Assembly (NCBI RefSeq): GCF_030867145.1
Contig: NC_134418.1
Span: 57,883,682 to 57,947,681 of the forward strand
Source: Opisthocomus hoazin
Lineage: Eukaryota; Chordata; Aves; Opisthocomiformes; Opisthocomidae
Direction of reading: 5' to 3'
DNA length: 64,000 nt
Shown here: in pieces, positions 12,101-25,146 of the stretch
How positions within the stretch are numbered: the stretch's first letter is position 1
Layout: every line of letters starts with the position of its first letter
Made by a program: the position numbers and the translations under genes
Notes under the pieces: generated by a model
Database searches by the model: none
The model's input: only the letters and a program-made list of their open reading frames with translations
Told to the model about the DNA's origin: nothing

Positions 12101-15100
12101 CACAGCCCAAGAGAGCGTGGCTGTACTATAGGCAGCGCACAGAAGAGCTGGGTGTCAGCATCCCTCAAAACGTGACTTTTTTCATTGTCTGCACCGCAGC
12201 CCCATGAAGCCATCGCTTAAACAAGCAGTGTCTGCATTTAAACACACCAAATGTGTGGTCAGACGCTGCTTCACTTATTGCTCTTAAAATATGTGACTGA
12301 GTGGAACAGCTTGTGGCTAAACACTTCAGCTAGAAATATTTTCTTAACCTTTGAGTAAAGGCCTAAGACGCTTTATTTTGCAAACCTGCAAAGCATGTAA
12401 TGTCCAGTCTCATTTAACTGTTCTTCGCAGCGCATCAATGAATTGCCCTGTTAGGAAATAAAGCATTTAGATCTTGAGGCAAATAATTTAAAAAAATCTT
12501 GTAATGGAATAAGCATAGATTTTATTTAGTAGGTAAGAAACATTAGACTGCTGTAAGTCTTTATGCCACTCCACACTTTCAGGCTAAATATTTTTCTTGT
12601 AAATTTTAGAAAGTGGATTTTGGTCAATATTAGCCATAGGTAATGTCAGCAGGCTTAATGAATTTATTCCACAGGTATTGAAATACCTGGATTTGTAATA
12701 TTTTTCATTTTTAAAGTACAATCAAGGTTAATGTAATTTTTTACTAAAAGCATTAAAAATTATATTTTATTTAATAGAGCCCTATCATTTTCCCATATGC
12801 TTTTCTATCATATAGGGTTATGTGTGTGGATGTTCGCACACACATGCTGTAAGTTCATTTTTGGACTCCACAGTTAGGAATAAGCGGTGTTGTGTATAAG
12901 CTTCCACTAATTTCCACTGAGCCACAGGAAGCGCATGTTTGCCCATGAAATTTCTAATGCACCCATAGTCATTTGTGGTCTTTCTTACTCTCAATAAAAT
13001 TATCGTTGTGAAGTACAAGATTGGAAAGTTCATGGAAATACTGAGAGCAAATCGGCTGTGCCATAGAGAATGTTAGTGTGTGAAGACTGGTAACAGTATT
13101 GGCGATCTGGGCATCCATCTGTCAAGGGCTAGCGGAGTGTAAAAATTAAAATACGCATCCATTGCACTTTGTGGAGTTTTGGTGAAAGGCTGTGGTAGAC
13201 TTGAGGCATATTATTCGGCAGGTTTTTTTGTCAGTTTTAAATGCTGAAACGTGGCTTTACCCCATCAAGCTACAGAAAGTCAGCTAGCTTTGTTGATTTT
13301 CCTGTATCCACAATAAAATCTGAAAACCTGGAATGAATACCCTATGTGACTGAAGTCGCTAGTTTTGCTTTTGACTTAAGCAGGGGCCAGGATTTTGCCC
13401 CTGGCAAACGTGTTGATGGAGTAAAGGTTTCTAGAGTCCACCAGTGATCAGAATCTCTGATGTGAAGCAGAACAAGAGCTGCCGAGCTCTGGTGGAGTGC
13501 CCTGACAGCGAGTGCCACGGCCCCGCGTGCAGCTGCCAGACCTTCGCGCAGCTGCGCACCTTGCCACGCAGCTCGTTGAGTCGCTGGGTGCCGGCTGAGC
13601 AGGGCAGCAGTGGGCAGAGGAAGCACCGGAGCTGCAGAGCGCAGGAGTGGCTGCAAGGAGAACAGTTAGTCTGTAGCCGATGTAACGTCATTTTTGAGTT
13701 AACACGATGTTTTTGTCAAAAGAAGGAGAGAAAGAGAGGAGATGACAGATAAGCGAGTATTTGTATGTATCCTTGATGACACATTTGAAAAATAATGTCA
13801 TTGTTAGGCCTGAGATAACTCTGCAGTGTATGCATTGCAGCTATTTATGAAGTGTGCATTTTTTAGCTATAACAAATTCTAGTGCTTCCAGCAAGGGCTC
13901 TCTTGTCATGTGATCAAATGTTATTAAAATCAAAAGGACTTCAGGTGACACTCCCTGACTATAACAATCTAAGTTTGATGTACACAGTTTGTGTATGTAC
14001 TTTACTCATGTACCATTTTACAAACTCTAACTATCTTTCTTTTTCACAATCTGCTGTTAAGGTAGATGACAGCAATTTTCTTACGCAACCAGCTGGGATA
14101 ACTTGTCCCAAGGAAATTGAGAACCCGTGCAAGGCCACACAGTGAAATTTAACAGCAAGATAATAGTACACTCTTAACAGGGTTGCTGGTTTCGAGTATC
14201 AGATGGCAAAAACACGACCGTCACGGCATCCTGGCCTGTGATTTTCCTCCAGTCTGAGTAATACAGGATGCAAGGCTGAAAACGACAGGCAGGTAGGACC
14301 TGATAAGAAGAGGAGGCATCTACTGAAATTTGGAGTTTGATTTTGTTAAGGCCTGGTGAGTTTCCTAGATGGATGCAGTTTTTATACAGGCCTTTAGGTC
14401 ATTGCCTGGCTCCATCTATCCTGAAATGCAACTCGGGCTGGTACAGTCTCACATAAAACCAAGTTGAGTGTTTAACGATTGTATGCATGTCAGCTTTCTT
14501 TATTTAATTAGTTTTGTTGTGTAGTGCAATCATAGGGCTCATAATGAACATCATCTTAATGATTTCCCTGAATGCTTTGAAAGCATGCCATAATGAACAG
14601 AGATTTAGTCATATTGTATATATTACACTATGAAATTTGAGAGAGGAGCATTAGTTCAGTAACCTTTTAGGCAGGAAATTGAAATCTGAGAAATTGGGCT
14701 CTTAAAAAAGAACACAAGGGAAGGCAGCTGAAATAAAAATGAGCAGCTGAAAGGTGTCTGTGCCAGAAGGATTTAGGGAGCTGGCAAAAGAAAGTAAGCT
14801 CCAACAATCATTCGGACCTGCGTAGAAACGTTCTTGACTTGGGCAGGGAGTTTGTCTGTGCTGGAGCTCAGCAGTTCCAGCCTCTTCTCTTTCCTAAAGC
14901 TCTAATGCAGTAGCTTCGTTTTCTCCTCCCTGCACATGTGGAAGATTAATCCCTGTGCAAGCGCCACTGTAGTATTGTGAGAACAAAAATAGCGGTACTG
15001 TTCTTCTGTGCACTTCTTTTAATCCGCTGCCACAGAGAAGCCATTTCAAACACCTGTTTCATTATAAGGGCTCCAGAGTTCCTTGCACTTGATTTTCATA

Positions 15101-16287
15101 AAAATGCGTTTTCTTTTAATGTCCTTTTCACTTTCTGTGACATATCTGAATGTCACCAGAATGACACTGAAATGTATAGGAGCAACTTACAGCCTCTCAA
15201 AGTAAACGATGGATATGGATGTGTTGTATTTAGTTTGAAATAAAGATAATTTCAAAAGACTTAATCCTGCAAAGGCTCCTGATGAAGGACATTTAAAATC
15301 AGAAATAGGAAAATAATTTTTCATGTTTCTCTTGTAAGATTGGACATGACAGCATGTCCAATCATAGAACTGCAATAAAACTTCTAAAAAATAAATCAAA
15401 GACATTTGTACAGCTCAATATTCTGTAAACATTACAGCTGAAGACTTTACTCACTGAAAACCTTCCTCTTGACATTTTAGTGCTACTTGTGTAGATGTTA
15501 ATTAGACCTGGCCTCACATGGCAGTCAGCGCAGTTATCCCTTCGGTTTGCAAACAGTCTGCAAACAGGCTGTGCAATTATTATTAATTCTTGTCTTCCCC
15601 CCCCCAGTTTCAGTTGTTCTGTAACTGCTTCACACAGCAGTTCGCATGATGTGAATGCTTCAAGAATTCGCCTGAAGGTTGCTTTCCTGGTGAACAAAGA
15701 AAGGTGTTGCTTTGACATCGCTGACTGACCGGATTGTCCTCCTGTGCCGTAGTTTCCAGGGGTCTTCCCTGAGTGTCCATACGAATGAATCTTCACCCAC
15801 ATACATGTTTGCAAAGAGAGAATACAAATACGGTACAGAAACTGATGACTTCTTTTTGATGTATTTCCATGAAGTAGATGGTACTAGAATATAAATAATA
15901 CGCAAGGCATTTACTTCATTTAAAGCACATGATTTTGTCTCTGTCTTGTCAGGGAAATTTAATGTTCTTACTTTATAAAGCTGTTGTATTAAAATGCATT
16001 TTCTGTGCAGAAGTGAACGGAACATTTCTTGGGCTTTGGAGTCTGTCCTGCTCCTGTTTCTGTCATAATTTGCTTGGTCTGGATGGAAGAAAAGTCTTGT
16101 TCTTCAGGCCATGAGGAGTGACAAAACCTGTTTTGTCAATTCCAGGTTTTTTTTCCTGACATTTGACTCCCCGCTGTGACTCATCACTCCTCACCTCACT
16201 TCTGATGAGCATCCCTTTGCTCCACTAAGCTTGTAACTGCCTTAGAGCTGCTGGATCCCACCTCCGGTTACCGGTTACCGTCACAGT
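9147..16287. other. FPGT 3' UTR and intergenic DNA; no gene recognised
   Basis: The first part is FPGT 3' UTR. The rest has several scattered AATAAA hexamers, short open frames without recognisable protein, and no clear splice-bounded exon. In mammals the 5' end of TNNI3K follows FPGT here on the same strand. No TNNI3K N-terminal exon is seen on the plus strand in this interval. The gene-order change discussed in the findings must have its junction between about 9.2 and 19.8 kb. Confidence 0.6.
9574..9579 (+). terminator. FPGT: Candidate polyA signal ATTAAA for FPGT
   Basis: First polyA-like hexamer after the FPGT stop (about 430 bases downstream), with T/GT-rich sequence following near 9620-9665. 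A canonical AATAAA at 10642-10647 is the next good candidate and would give a 1.5-kb 3' UTR. Sequence alone does not decide between them. Confidence 0.4.
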
Positions 16288-16291
16288 ATGG

Positions 16292-17980
16292 GAGCCTCAC
16301 CTCCCCTCCTGTCACCGCACCTTACCTCACCTCACCACTGGGCACCTCTCCTCCCGTCACCCCACCTCACCTCACCACTGGGCACCTCTGCTCCTGTCAC
16401 CGCACCTCACCTCACCACTGGGCACCTCTCCTCCGGTCACCGCACCCCATCTCACTGCTGGACACCTCTCCGCCCGCCACCCCACCTCACCGCTGGGCAC
16501 CTCTCCTCCCGTCACCCCACCTCACCGCTGGGCACCTCTCCTCCTGTCATCCCACCTCACCACTGGGCACCTCTCCTCCCATCACCCCACCTGACCTCAC
16601 CACTGGGCACCTCTCCTCCCGTCACCGCACCCCACCTCACCGCTGGGCACCTCTCCTCCCATCACTCCACCTCACCTCACCACTGGGCACCTCTCCTCCC
16701 ATCACCGCACCCCATCTCACTGCTGGACACCTCTCCTCCCATCACCCCACCTCACCGCTGGGCACCTCTCCTCCCGTCACCCCACCTCACCGCTGGGCAC
16801 CTCTCCTCCCGTCACCCCACCTCACCGCTGGGCACCTCTCCTCCCATCATCCCACCTCACCGCTGGGCACCTCTCCTCCCGTCACCCCACCTCACCGCTG
16901 GGCACCTCTCCTCCCTTCACCTCACCTCACCGCTGGGCACCTCTCCTCCCACCACCTCACCGCTGGGCACCTCTCCTCCCGTCACCTCACCTCACCGCTG
17001 GGCACCTCTCCTCCCATCACCTCACCTCATCACTGGGCACCTCTCCTCCCGTCACCCCACCTCACCGCTGGGCACCTCTCCTCCCGTCACCTCACCTCAT
17101 CGCTGGGCACCTCTCCTCCCGTCACCCCACCTCACCGCTGGGCACCTCTCCTCCCGTCACCCCACCTCACCGCTGGGCACCTCTCCTCCCATCACCTCAC
17201 CTCATCGCTGGGCACCTCTCCTCCCGTCACCTCACCTCACCGCTGGGCACCTCTCCTCCCGTCACCCCACCTCACCGCTGGGCACCTCTCCTCCCGTCAC
17301 CTCACCTCATCGCTGGGCACCTCTCCTCCAGTCACCCCACCTCACCGCTGGGCACCTCTCCTCCCATCACCTCACCTCATCGCTGGGCACCTCTCCTCCC
17401 ATCACCCCACCTCACCGCTGGGCACCTCTCCTCCCGTCTCCTCACCGCTGGGCACCTCTCCTCCCATCACCTCACCTCATCGCTGGGCACCTCTCCTCCC
17501 ATCACCCCACCTCACCGCTGGGCACCTCTCCTCCCATCACCTCACCTCACCGCTGGGCACCTCTCCTCCCGTCACCTCACCTCATCGCTGGGCACCTCTC
17601 CTCCCATCACCCCACCTCACCGCTGGGCACCTCTCCTCCCATCACCCCACCTCACCGCTGGGCACCTCTCCTCCCATCACCCCACCTCACCGCTGGGCAC
17701 CTCTCCTCCCGTCACCCCACCTCACCGCTGGGCACCTCTCCTCCCATCACCCCACCTCACCGCTGGGCACCTCTCCTCCCGTCACCCCACCTCACCGCTG
17801 GGCACCTCTCCTCCCATCACCCCACTTCACCGCTGGGCACCTCTCCTCCCATCACCCCACCTCACCGCTGGGCACCTCTCCTCCCGTCACCTCACCTCAC
17901 CGCTGGGCACCTCTCCTCCCGTCACCTCACCTCACCGCTGGGCACCTCTCCTCACGTCACCTCACCGCTGGGCCAGGAAA
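16292..17980. repeat. C-rich minisatellite, 46 full units of 30/35/40 bp
   Basis: The motif GGCACCTCTCCTCCC recurs from 16341 to 17941 at spacings of almost always 35 bp, with a 40-bp class concentrated at the left edge (16341-16461 and 16566-16726) and three 30-bp steps (ending at 16966, 17451 and 17971). I count 46 full units plus a partial one. Length changes come in 5-bp steps because the variable part is a run of pentamers (CTCAC, CCCAC). Two sequence classes alternate irregularly: GTCACCCCACCTCACCGCTG and ATCACCTCACCTCATCGCTG. The plus strand is C-rich and the minus strand G-rich. No stop codon occurs in any forward frame of the unit, so a spurious 582-codon frame runs through the array. 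Confidence 0.97.
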
Positions 17981-18778
17981 GGGGGGGTTCCCTGGGCCAG
18001 GGAGCTGTCACAGGTCTGCTTCAGGCTATCCCGTGATTTTTACCTAAACTAATAAACTTACCCCAAAACTCTCTAGCAGGTGGAGAGCTGGCCAAAACAC
18101 TTGTCTTTGGCTGCGCAGCCACAGCTGCATTTTAGACATTTGAAGGAAAAAAGGAGCGCCAAGCTAACAAAAGCAGCGGGAGAGAAGACGCCTGTCTGGG
18201 TGCAGGCGTGACGCCCAGCACCTTCGCCTGCCACCTGACGGCACCAGTCTGGCGGGCCTCTCTCCCAGTACCTCACCACCATCCTCCAGCAGCACAGCCC
18301 ATGCCCATCACTTAGTCGTATCACAGTTTGAGATCGAGACGAAAAACCAACACCTCAAATGCAGACCTGAGGAACACAACACCAGAAAATGGCACCTTTT
18401 CAACTACTTTGCCTTTCTACCAACCACAGCTGCTCTCGGGATCGCTGGTCTCTCCCCATGTTTTATTTTCATCACAGGCTCTTATGGCCAGGGAACTGGG
18501 TGTTCTTCCTGTCTATAAAACCCCCGCTCATTAAAGAAACTCCACTAACGCTGAGAGTCTAATAGAGGTGAGGGCATGTTAGAAAACAGTTTTCAGATGC
18601 TTGGTCAGACACAAGCTGTGCACTCCATAAAGGGGGCGTACACGTATAGATGTGACAGGAAACAAACTTTCTCATACATAATAAACATAATGGCATTTCA
18701 GTGTGACCCTTCTTCCCAAATTTGCTTATTTCTAGGATTTTCAGCTGGGTTTTCCAAAATGTGCCCTATTCCTCCTAC
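17981..18778. other. Unassigned DNA between minisatellite and TNNI3K 3' region
   Basis: No gene was recognised. An AATAAA on the minus strand (18462-18467) could serve a TNNI3K 3' end. The 18-mer at 18198-18215 is identical to part of the 51-bp repeat at 20.3-20.5 kb. Confidence 0.4.
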
Positions 18779-18863
18779 TCAGAAGAACATGTCTGCCTTG
18801 TATTTTGGCAGAGATAACGAGCCATGCTTGCGATATGACTCAGCAAATTTACTTATCCCATTT
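18779..18863 (-). CDS. TNNI3K: Candidate terminal exon of TNNI3K (tentative)
   Basis: On the minus strand, an acceptor (CTCATCCCGCAG) is followed by a frame of 27 codons and a TGA at 18779-18781. Its first base completes the codon split AG|A left open by the exon at 19797-19966, so the phase fits. A minus-strand AATAAA lies about 310 bases further on. The peptide (NGISKFAESYRKHG then SLSLPKYKADMFF) does not resemble the mammalian TNNI3K tail, so this may be a lineage-specific end or a chance match. The same bases also read as a splice-bounded open frame on the plus strand. Confidence 0.25.
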
Positions 18864-18875
18864 CTGCGGGATGAG
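18783..18875 (+). other. Splice-bounded open frame on the plus strand (tentative)
   Basis: A pyrimidine-rich acceptor (CCCTATTCCTCCTACTCAG) is followed by 31 open codons (93 bases, phase 0 at both ends) and a GTAAGC donor. The peptide begins KNMSALYFGRDNEPCLRYDS. I do not recognise it. It overlaps the tentative minus-strand TNNI3K exon, so at most one of the two is likely to be real. Confidence 0.2.
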
Positions 18876-19576
18876 GTAAGCTCACTGGATAACTCTGGCC
18901 CCTTATGAGGACAAGGAAATCCTGCCCTCCTGTTCCGATGCGACACGCTAACACAGCCTGCTCTATTTTTCAGACAATACGTAGAGGTTGTACAGCCTCC
19001 AGTATAACAAACTGGTCTGGCAACCGCACAGCAGCTCCCGCAAGAGCCAGCTACCCAAAATGGCACTACTCCCCAGCAGTAACCACACGAGCAGTTCTCC
19101 CAGACGTGAGCGGTGCCCGCGCTGTGCGGGGCTGGTGCGGCGCTGAGCCCCGTGCCACCTGATGCCTCCAGCCACGTCGTTTGGCACTGAAATGCTGCCC
19201 AGGGTCTAACCTGGGGTCTCCATCTTGTCACACACCACAGTATTTTTTTCTTTATTTTTTTTTTTTCCAAAGAAAAATGTGTCTTTTAGCTTCTCTTTGG
19301 TGAAATTTTTCAAACTGAAAACACATTGTGATAAAAGCACTGGCCTTCCCAGGCCTGCTAGCAGGTAGTGAAGGTACATCCCTCTAATGACCACTCGTCT
19401 CTGTCCCTCTGGATGGGCGGTCATCGGTCTTTTGCTTCATGTGATCAAGCAGTGGTATTGTGCGTAGAGCCCGTACATGGCAGGACTTGATTTTCTGCTA
19501 TTTTGATGTTACTCATAATGAAAAATGCAAATGCTTAACTGTTGCCTTGGCCACAGGACAGCTTCCACAGCATTCA

Positions 19577-19972
<396 letters not shown>

Positions 19973-20319
19973 TTAAAAAACAAAAGAAAGAAGGCACTGT
20001 TATTACATGTTTAAAAGTCTTTCCCCAGCTCTTTCTCATAAGTTGCATGTCCCATATTTCCTCTGCAGTTTGGCTGAAAGCAGCAGTGTCTCCTGACTTC
20101 CATCAGCTGAGGAGAACTGTTTGCTGCCTGCCAAAAGCGGTCAATTCAGCATCGCCCGGGGCTCTCCAGCTGGGGCTGGATGGCTTTCCAGCAGACACGC
20201 TTCAGTGCAGCCTGAGTTACCTGGCTTGCGACCGCCGCTGCGCAGCTGGGAGACGTCACTGCGTGCCCAGCCGCAGCCACGGGCCGCTGTTAGGTGAAGG
20301 TGGCAGCAATGCCACCCGC

Positions 20320-20512
20320 AGCCATCCCGCCCGGCGTCCCGGCGTGGGGTGCAGGCGTGACGCCGCCCGCAGCCATCCCGCCCGGCGTCCCGGCACGGGG
20401 TGCAGGCGTGACTCCGCCCGCAGCCATCCCGCCCGGCGTCCCGGCGCGGGGTGCAGGCGTGACGCCGCCCGCAGCCATCCCGCCCGGCGTCCCGGTGCGG
20501 GGTGCAGGCTGA
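20320..20512. repeat. 51-bp tandem repeat, 3.8 copies, CpG-rich
   Basis: Units start at 20320, 20371, 20422 and 20473, with few mismatches. Each contains AGCCATCCCGCCCGGCGTCC and GGTGCAGGCGTGACGCC. It lies in a TNNI3K intron. Because 51 is a multiple of three, open frames with 17-residue repeats appear on both strands; these are artefacts. Confidence 0.95.
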
Positions 20513-21748
20513 GGGGAAATGCCAGCGCAGGGCCAGTGCATCGCTCGCCGTGTTCGGACGCATGGGCCAACCACACAGCGCGGGCACCTGAGGCCGCAGG
20601 GACGCAGACTGGCTGACGCACGTGGTCCCTGCCACTCCTGGCTTCTGGGTACTTTAAAGGAGCAGAAATGTTTTGCTGAGAGAGGAGAAAAAGGAGAGGA
20701 AATAGAGGAAGAAAACTCTCCACCTTCATCCTTCATCAGCTGCAGCACTTAATTTACTCGAGATCTTGTACCTTAAAACTCCTCTCAGACAAGGCTTTGC
20801 CCTGGACTCAGTGGAGCTGAGGTCTAAATCCCCAGCTAAATAATGCTTGCTTTTTTTCTTTTTGTAGGTAAGCTCTTGCCGCAGATTTCTTCCTGCATGC
20901 ACTGCTGCCTATGTATCACAGAAGTCCGGTCTCCCGTGAGATTACACAGCTTCTCACAGCTTCTTGTGATATAGAGCTTCACTTTTTTTTTTTTTTTTTT
21001 TACACTTAAAAGCTCCCATCTACGCATGGAGCAACCAGCTGCAGGTAGAGCATGAAGAAATACAATAGATTATGGGTGTCTTCTCTGACCCTTAAGCTCA
21101 AGAGCAGCGATCCATTTTAAAAGGAGGTGTTTTGGGTTTTTTCCGTGTTTTTTTTTTTTTTTAAGAACTCTTACATGCATACACACTCAAATACTCAGAG
21201 AAAATGTAATTTCAGAAATTGCAGCCCTGAGTCATTTACTTTGTTATGGCCACTTATCTTACCCCAGGCTGAAGGCTGACACATCCTTCTGTGTCACAGC
21301 CACAGTCCAGAGCAGGAGTTGCCTTTGCATTTATCCTTTGTGTGGTTTCTCTTTTCACCATTCTCCCAATGGTCTTGGCCAGTTTGTCTTTTCTTCTTTT
21401 TAAACCAAGCAGTCTTGAATCGGATGAATGGGAGTAATTTCAGAATTCTGCGCAGGACTGCTGTGAAGGGCATCCCCACGGCACTGGTCCTGCTCTCTCT
21501 GCCCTGTACCTCGCTGATGCTCACAGCCGTATCCGGTCCCTGCCTCCTCCTCCTCCTGGCACCTGTACAAACCTGGACTGACAATGGGCCTTACAAATGC
21601 AGTGTGTTGGCCAGCAATGGGACAAAGCAGCTCAAGCAGCCTGCAGGCTCCAAAGCCATCCCTTTCCTCAGGGGCTGCTGCCCTCCCCGCTTGTGCTCCC
21701 GACCAAGCAGCACACACAGACACTCTGTAGTGGAAATGGGGTCCTTAC

Positions 21749-21808
21749 CTCGATATTGCACAGACAGTCCTCTAGTTTTGTGACTACTTCTGAAAACTCT
21801 GGTCTCCC
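21749..21808 (-). CDS. TNNI3K: TNNI3K exon: end of kinase C-lobe
   Basis: Acceptor TGTTCACAG, donor GTAAGG, exactly 20 codons: [20 protein letters not shown]. It has the invariant Arg of the last kinase helix (RPEF). Intact. Confidence 0.95.
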
Positions 21809-24800
21809 CTGTGAACACAACAGAAAAAGCAGAGCTGTGTTAAAAATAGCAGGGGCACAAATCTTCTGCGATTAAGCTGACTCACAGGTACGTGATGAAT
21901 CACAGCTCCCCTCCATTCCCCTTTCTCTGAATTTCACGGCTTTGTTTTCAGTCTGCTTGGGAACCTGGTGGGAACTAATCCTGATAGCATTCAGTCCCTC
22001 CTGTGTGCTGAGTGGTGTGCTCAGGAGACATCACTGTGTCCAGTGATTACACACACTAGATAACGAAGGGAGGCACTTTGAAAGCATTGCTTGTTGATCT
22101 GCAGTGAGTTTACAGTCACGCAGTAGATCTGTATGGAGGGGTTTAGGATAGGCTGGTGGCTGCAGAGCAAACCTTGCAAACGCTGACAAGAGGGTGATAA
22201 TGCTGCTTTGCTTTTCTCTGCCCAGAGGTCCTCCTGAAACTACCCCAAGGCCCTCAGAAGTAACTCAAAACCTTTGTACTGAGAATGGTAGCAAAGCACC
22301 TTTAATGAAGCTCATTTTAATAAGTTTTTGCCCACACCTTGTGCAAAGTTCAAGCCATCCACTGGCTGATTGAGCTATCAATTGCCTTATAATTCTATCA
22401 TGCAGCTCTAAAACATTAGCAAGATTAAGTGATGCTGGAGTGATACTGATGAGTAACAAAGTGCATTAGGATTCTGAAAAGATGGTTTCTTCTTATTGGG
22501 GCTAAATGAGCTGTGGAAATGCTAACAAGATACAGTGACTGTATCCATTACATAGTGCTTGCTTAAGTCAACAATTTAATATGACACCTTATTAATAAAC
22601 TTAAACAGAATGTAAGTTACATGCTGATGATTATTAGCAGCTACTTTATAGTTACGTGGAAACCAAAGCACCTGCCCTAACATTAACTCATGAAGTGCAA
22701 AGACAAGAGCATATTCAAGAATCCAGTAAACGCTAATAACAAATAAACTAGAGACAAAATAAAACAGCTATGCCCTGCACTGCAAATACATTTTATCTGC
22801 AGTTCTCACACTGATACATTATGTACATAACCAGTAAGGAGTACAGTAAGGAGGCAAAGCTCATTGCAGTCAATCGCTTGCCCAAAGTCACACAAACCTC
22901 CCTCTTCCTCTGTCTCGGTAGAGCACTTGAGATCGTGCTTTGGTTCACTAAACCAGGTAAGAAAGCTCCCAAGTATCCAGCACAAGGACAGGTTTAGGCA
23001 CATGATAACCTGTCTTTCTAAGCTAGGCTATCGAGAAAAGGGACTCCAGGCCACTAATAAAGAACTCTGTTTCCAGCAGGAAATTCAAAGTCAGAGCATC
23101 TGGTTCAGTAACATGAAGCTGTAATATGAAACAAGGCCTCCTGTAACACCGGACAGTTACACAGGTTCCAAAATCTGCGCCCATTCATCCTAAATAAAAC
23201 TTCCATGTTGTTCAATGAGGACCTTGAATGCCAGAATGCCACCAGGAAACCAACCAGCCAACGTTTCCAAACCCAAAGCCTACCCCTGCAATGTGTTTCC
23301 TAATGCAGCTAATGCACTTTGTCGAACATTTTCTAACCGAACTGGATTTCCAGTCTCTGTGGGATATTTCTTGACTTTTCAGACAGTTTAGAGCCACGTG
23401 CAAAAATACCTGTGCAGTTGCTGCAGCAGTGTATGCAAAGATGGCATTACAGAGCACACAGGGCCCTTGCCTGGCTGACACACAGAAGCGCATGAAGGAC
23501 CTACCTATCTTCATAGTCTTCCAGATGAGCCTCCTAGAGATGACATTCACCTGGCTGCTTTCTATTTTCCACCACCAAGGAACACTGTCAAAGCCCAGAA
23601 TTTATGAACAAACCCATCATTCTTATGATCTACAAATGCCAGAGCAGTAACTCTGTCAGTAAGACGGCCTCAACTCAACTGAGCCAGCACAGGTGCCCAC
23701 ACGCTCCAGTACCTGCAGCTGCATTTTCATGTGCAAATACACAGATCTGTGTATAGACCCTCCAGTCAGCAGATACAGCTGCGACGTAGCATCAGAAAAG
23801 TACCGGTTATCAGCCCTGCTTTGGGAGATTTGACCCTCAGTATAAGGACAGAGATATCCAGACTAGTTAGGGGAGGGTCACTGTTGTCCCTCTGCCGTGG
23901 TTGGTCTCAAGCACCATTAAATCCTGCTGTGGCCCTGAAGGCTACCAGTTTGAGGATAATGGTGTTTTTGCAATCTTGCTTTAGTTCATGTTCCCATTAG
24001 TGCAGAAACAGCAACAGACTGCAAAAGCCAACATAAAATGATCTTTCTGTAACCACCATTTTACAATCTCAGAAGGGAACACTTGTGTATTTTATTTTCT
24101 TTAATGCTGTTGCTACTGAGCTAATTGGGATAATCAGATGGACTTCCCCAATCATTAAAAACCAGTCGCAACTGCAGCATGTGATAAAAGTGCTGTAGCA
24201 ACTACCTTACTGCAACAACTCCTTGTTAAATCAGACTCCTATCCTGCAGACATTGCTGGGCTCCGAAAGACAGTCATCACAGCAAATGCAACACACATTT
24301 TTGAAATTCGCAGTACAGTTACTTTCTATCCTAAAGAAGAGTTTATTAATTGTAACACATATCTGAGGTTTGTCTTTATCAGCATTAATCAGTCGCACAT
24401 GAAAATTCCCAGGGTATCAGCTGGGGAAAAAATACTCATTGTGTTTACTATTTTAAGCCTCTCAAAATTAAATTTCTTATCATATAGGGGGAAAACTGAA
24501 ATAATAGGAAGACCCATAGAGTTTAGACAGCTGTAATAGGAGAGGCCCATTTTAGGATCAGTGATGTAGCTGATGAGAACGAGCCACTCTGGGCGAGATG
24601 TGCGTGTGAAATGCATACATCATTGCCTTGCACCCTGCCTGGCTCTAAGTGTTGTTGCTTTCTCACTTCTCTAAGCAATGAAAAATGCATCCCAAAACAA
24701 CAGCAATGATAATAATAAGCAATGTAGTCATTTTGAAGTATAATAGAACAGATGGCTTTCAGTTTTTCAAACAAATATATCATGTCATGGCGTAGGAAAA

Positions 24801-25110
24801 AACCAAACTAATAGTTTAGATGCGCAGGAGAATTACATGATGCTTCTGATAAATGATAAATGATCCAGTGCCTGGATGGAGCGGGAGGCTGGAGGAGGAC
24901 TGGGTCCCTATGATTCAATCCAAGCAAGACGGAGATTGTGGCAGTGAGCTGGGCGACGCATCTGGGCAGACTGACAGAACCGGGAACTGACGGCAGACTG
25001 ACTGCAGCTCGGCATGCAGAGAGGGAGCCGGTGGGGAGCGGCATGGACTTCTGCCCGGCTCCCTCAGGGGCTGTGGCGAGCAGCATTTTTGCCATGCAAG
25101 GCTGGCAAAG

Positions 25111-25146
25111 GCGCGTGCGTGTGTGCGTGCGTGTGTGTGTGTGTGT
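25111..25146. repeat. GT/GC microsatellite
   Basis: Alternating GCGTGTGT run, purine-pyrimidine alternating over about 36 bases, inside the TNNI3K intron. Confidence 0.9.

Noticed and set aside
16288-18036. 582-codon plus-strand open frame rich in His, Pro, Ser and Leu
   Set aside because: It is the minisatellite read through. The 35-bp unit is stop-free in all forward frames, so the frame is open by construction and the apparent 35-residue peptide repeat follows from three units.
20047-20748. Open frames of 150-190 codons on both strands with 17-residue repeats
   Set aside because: Product of the 51-bp tandem repeat, whose length is a multiple of three.
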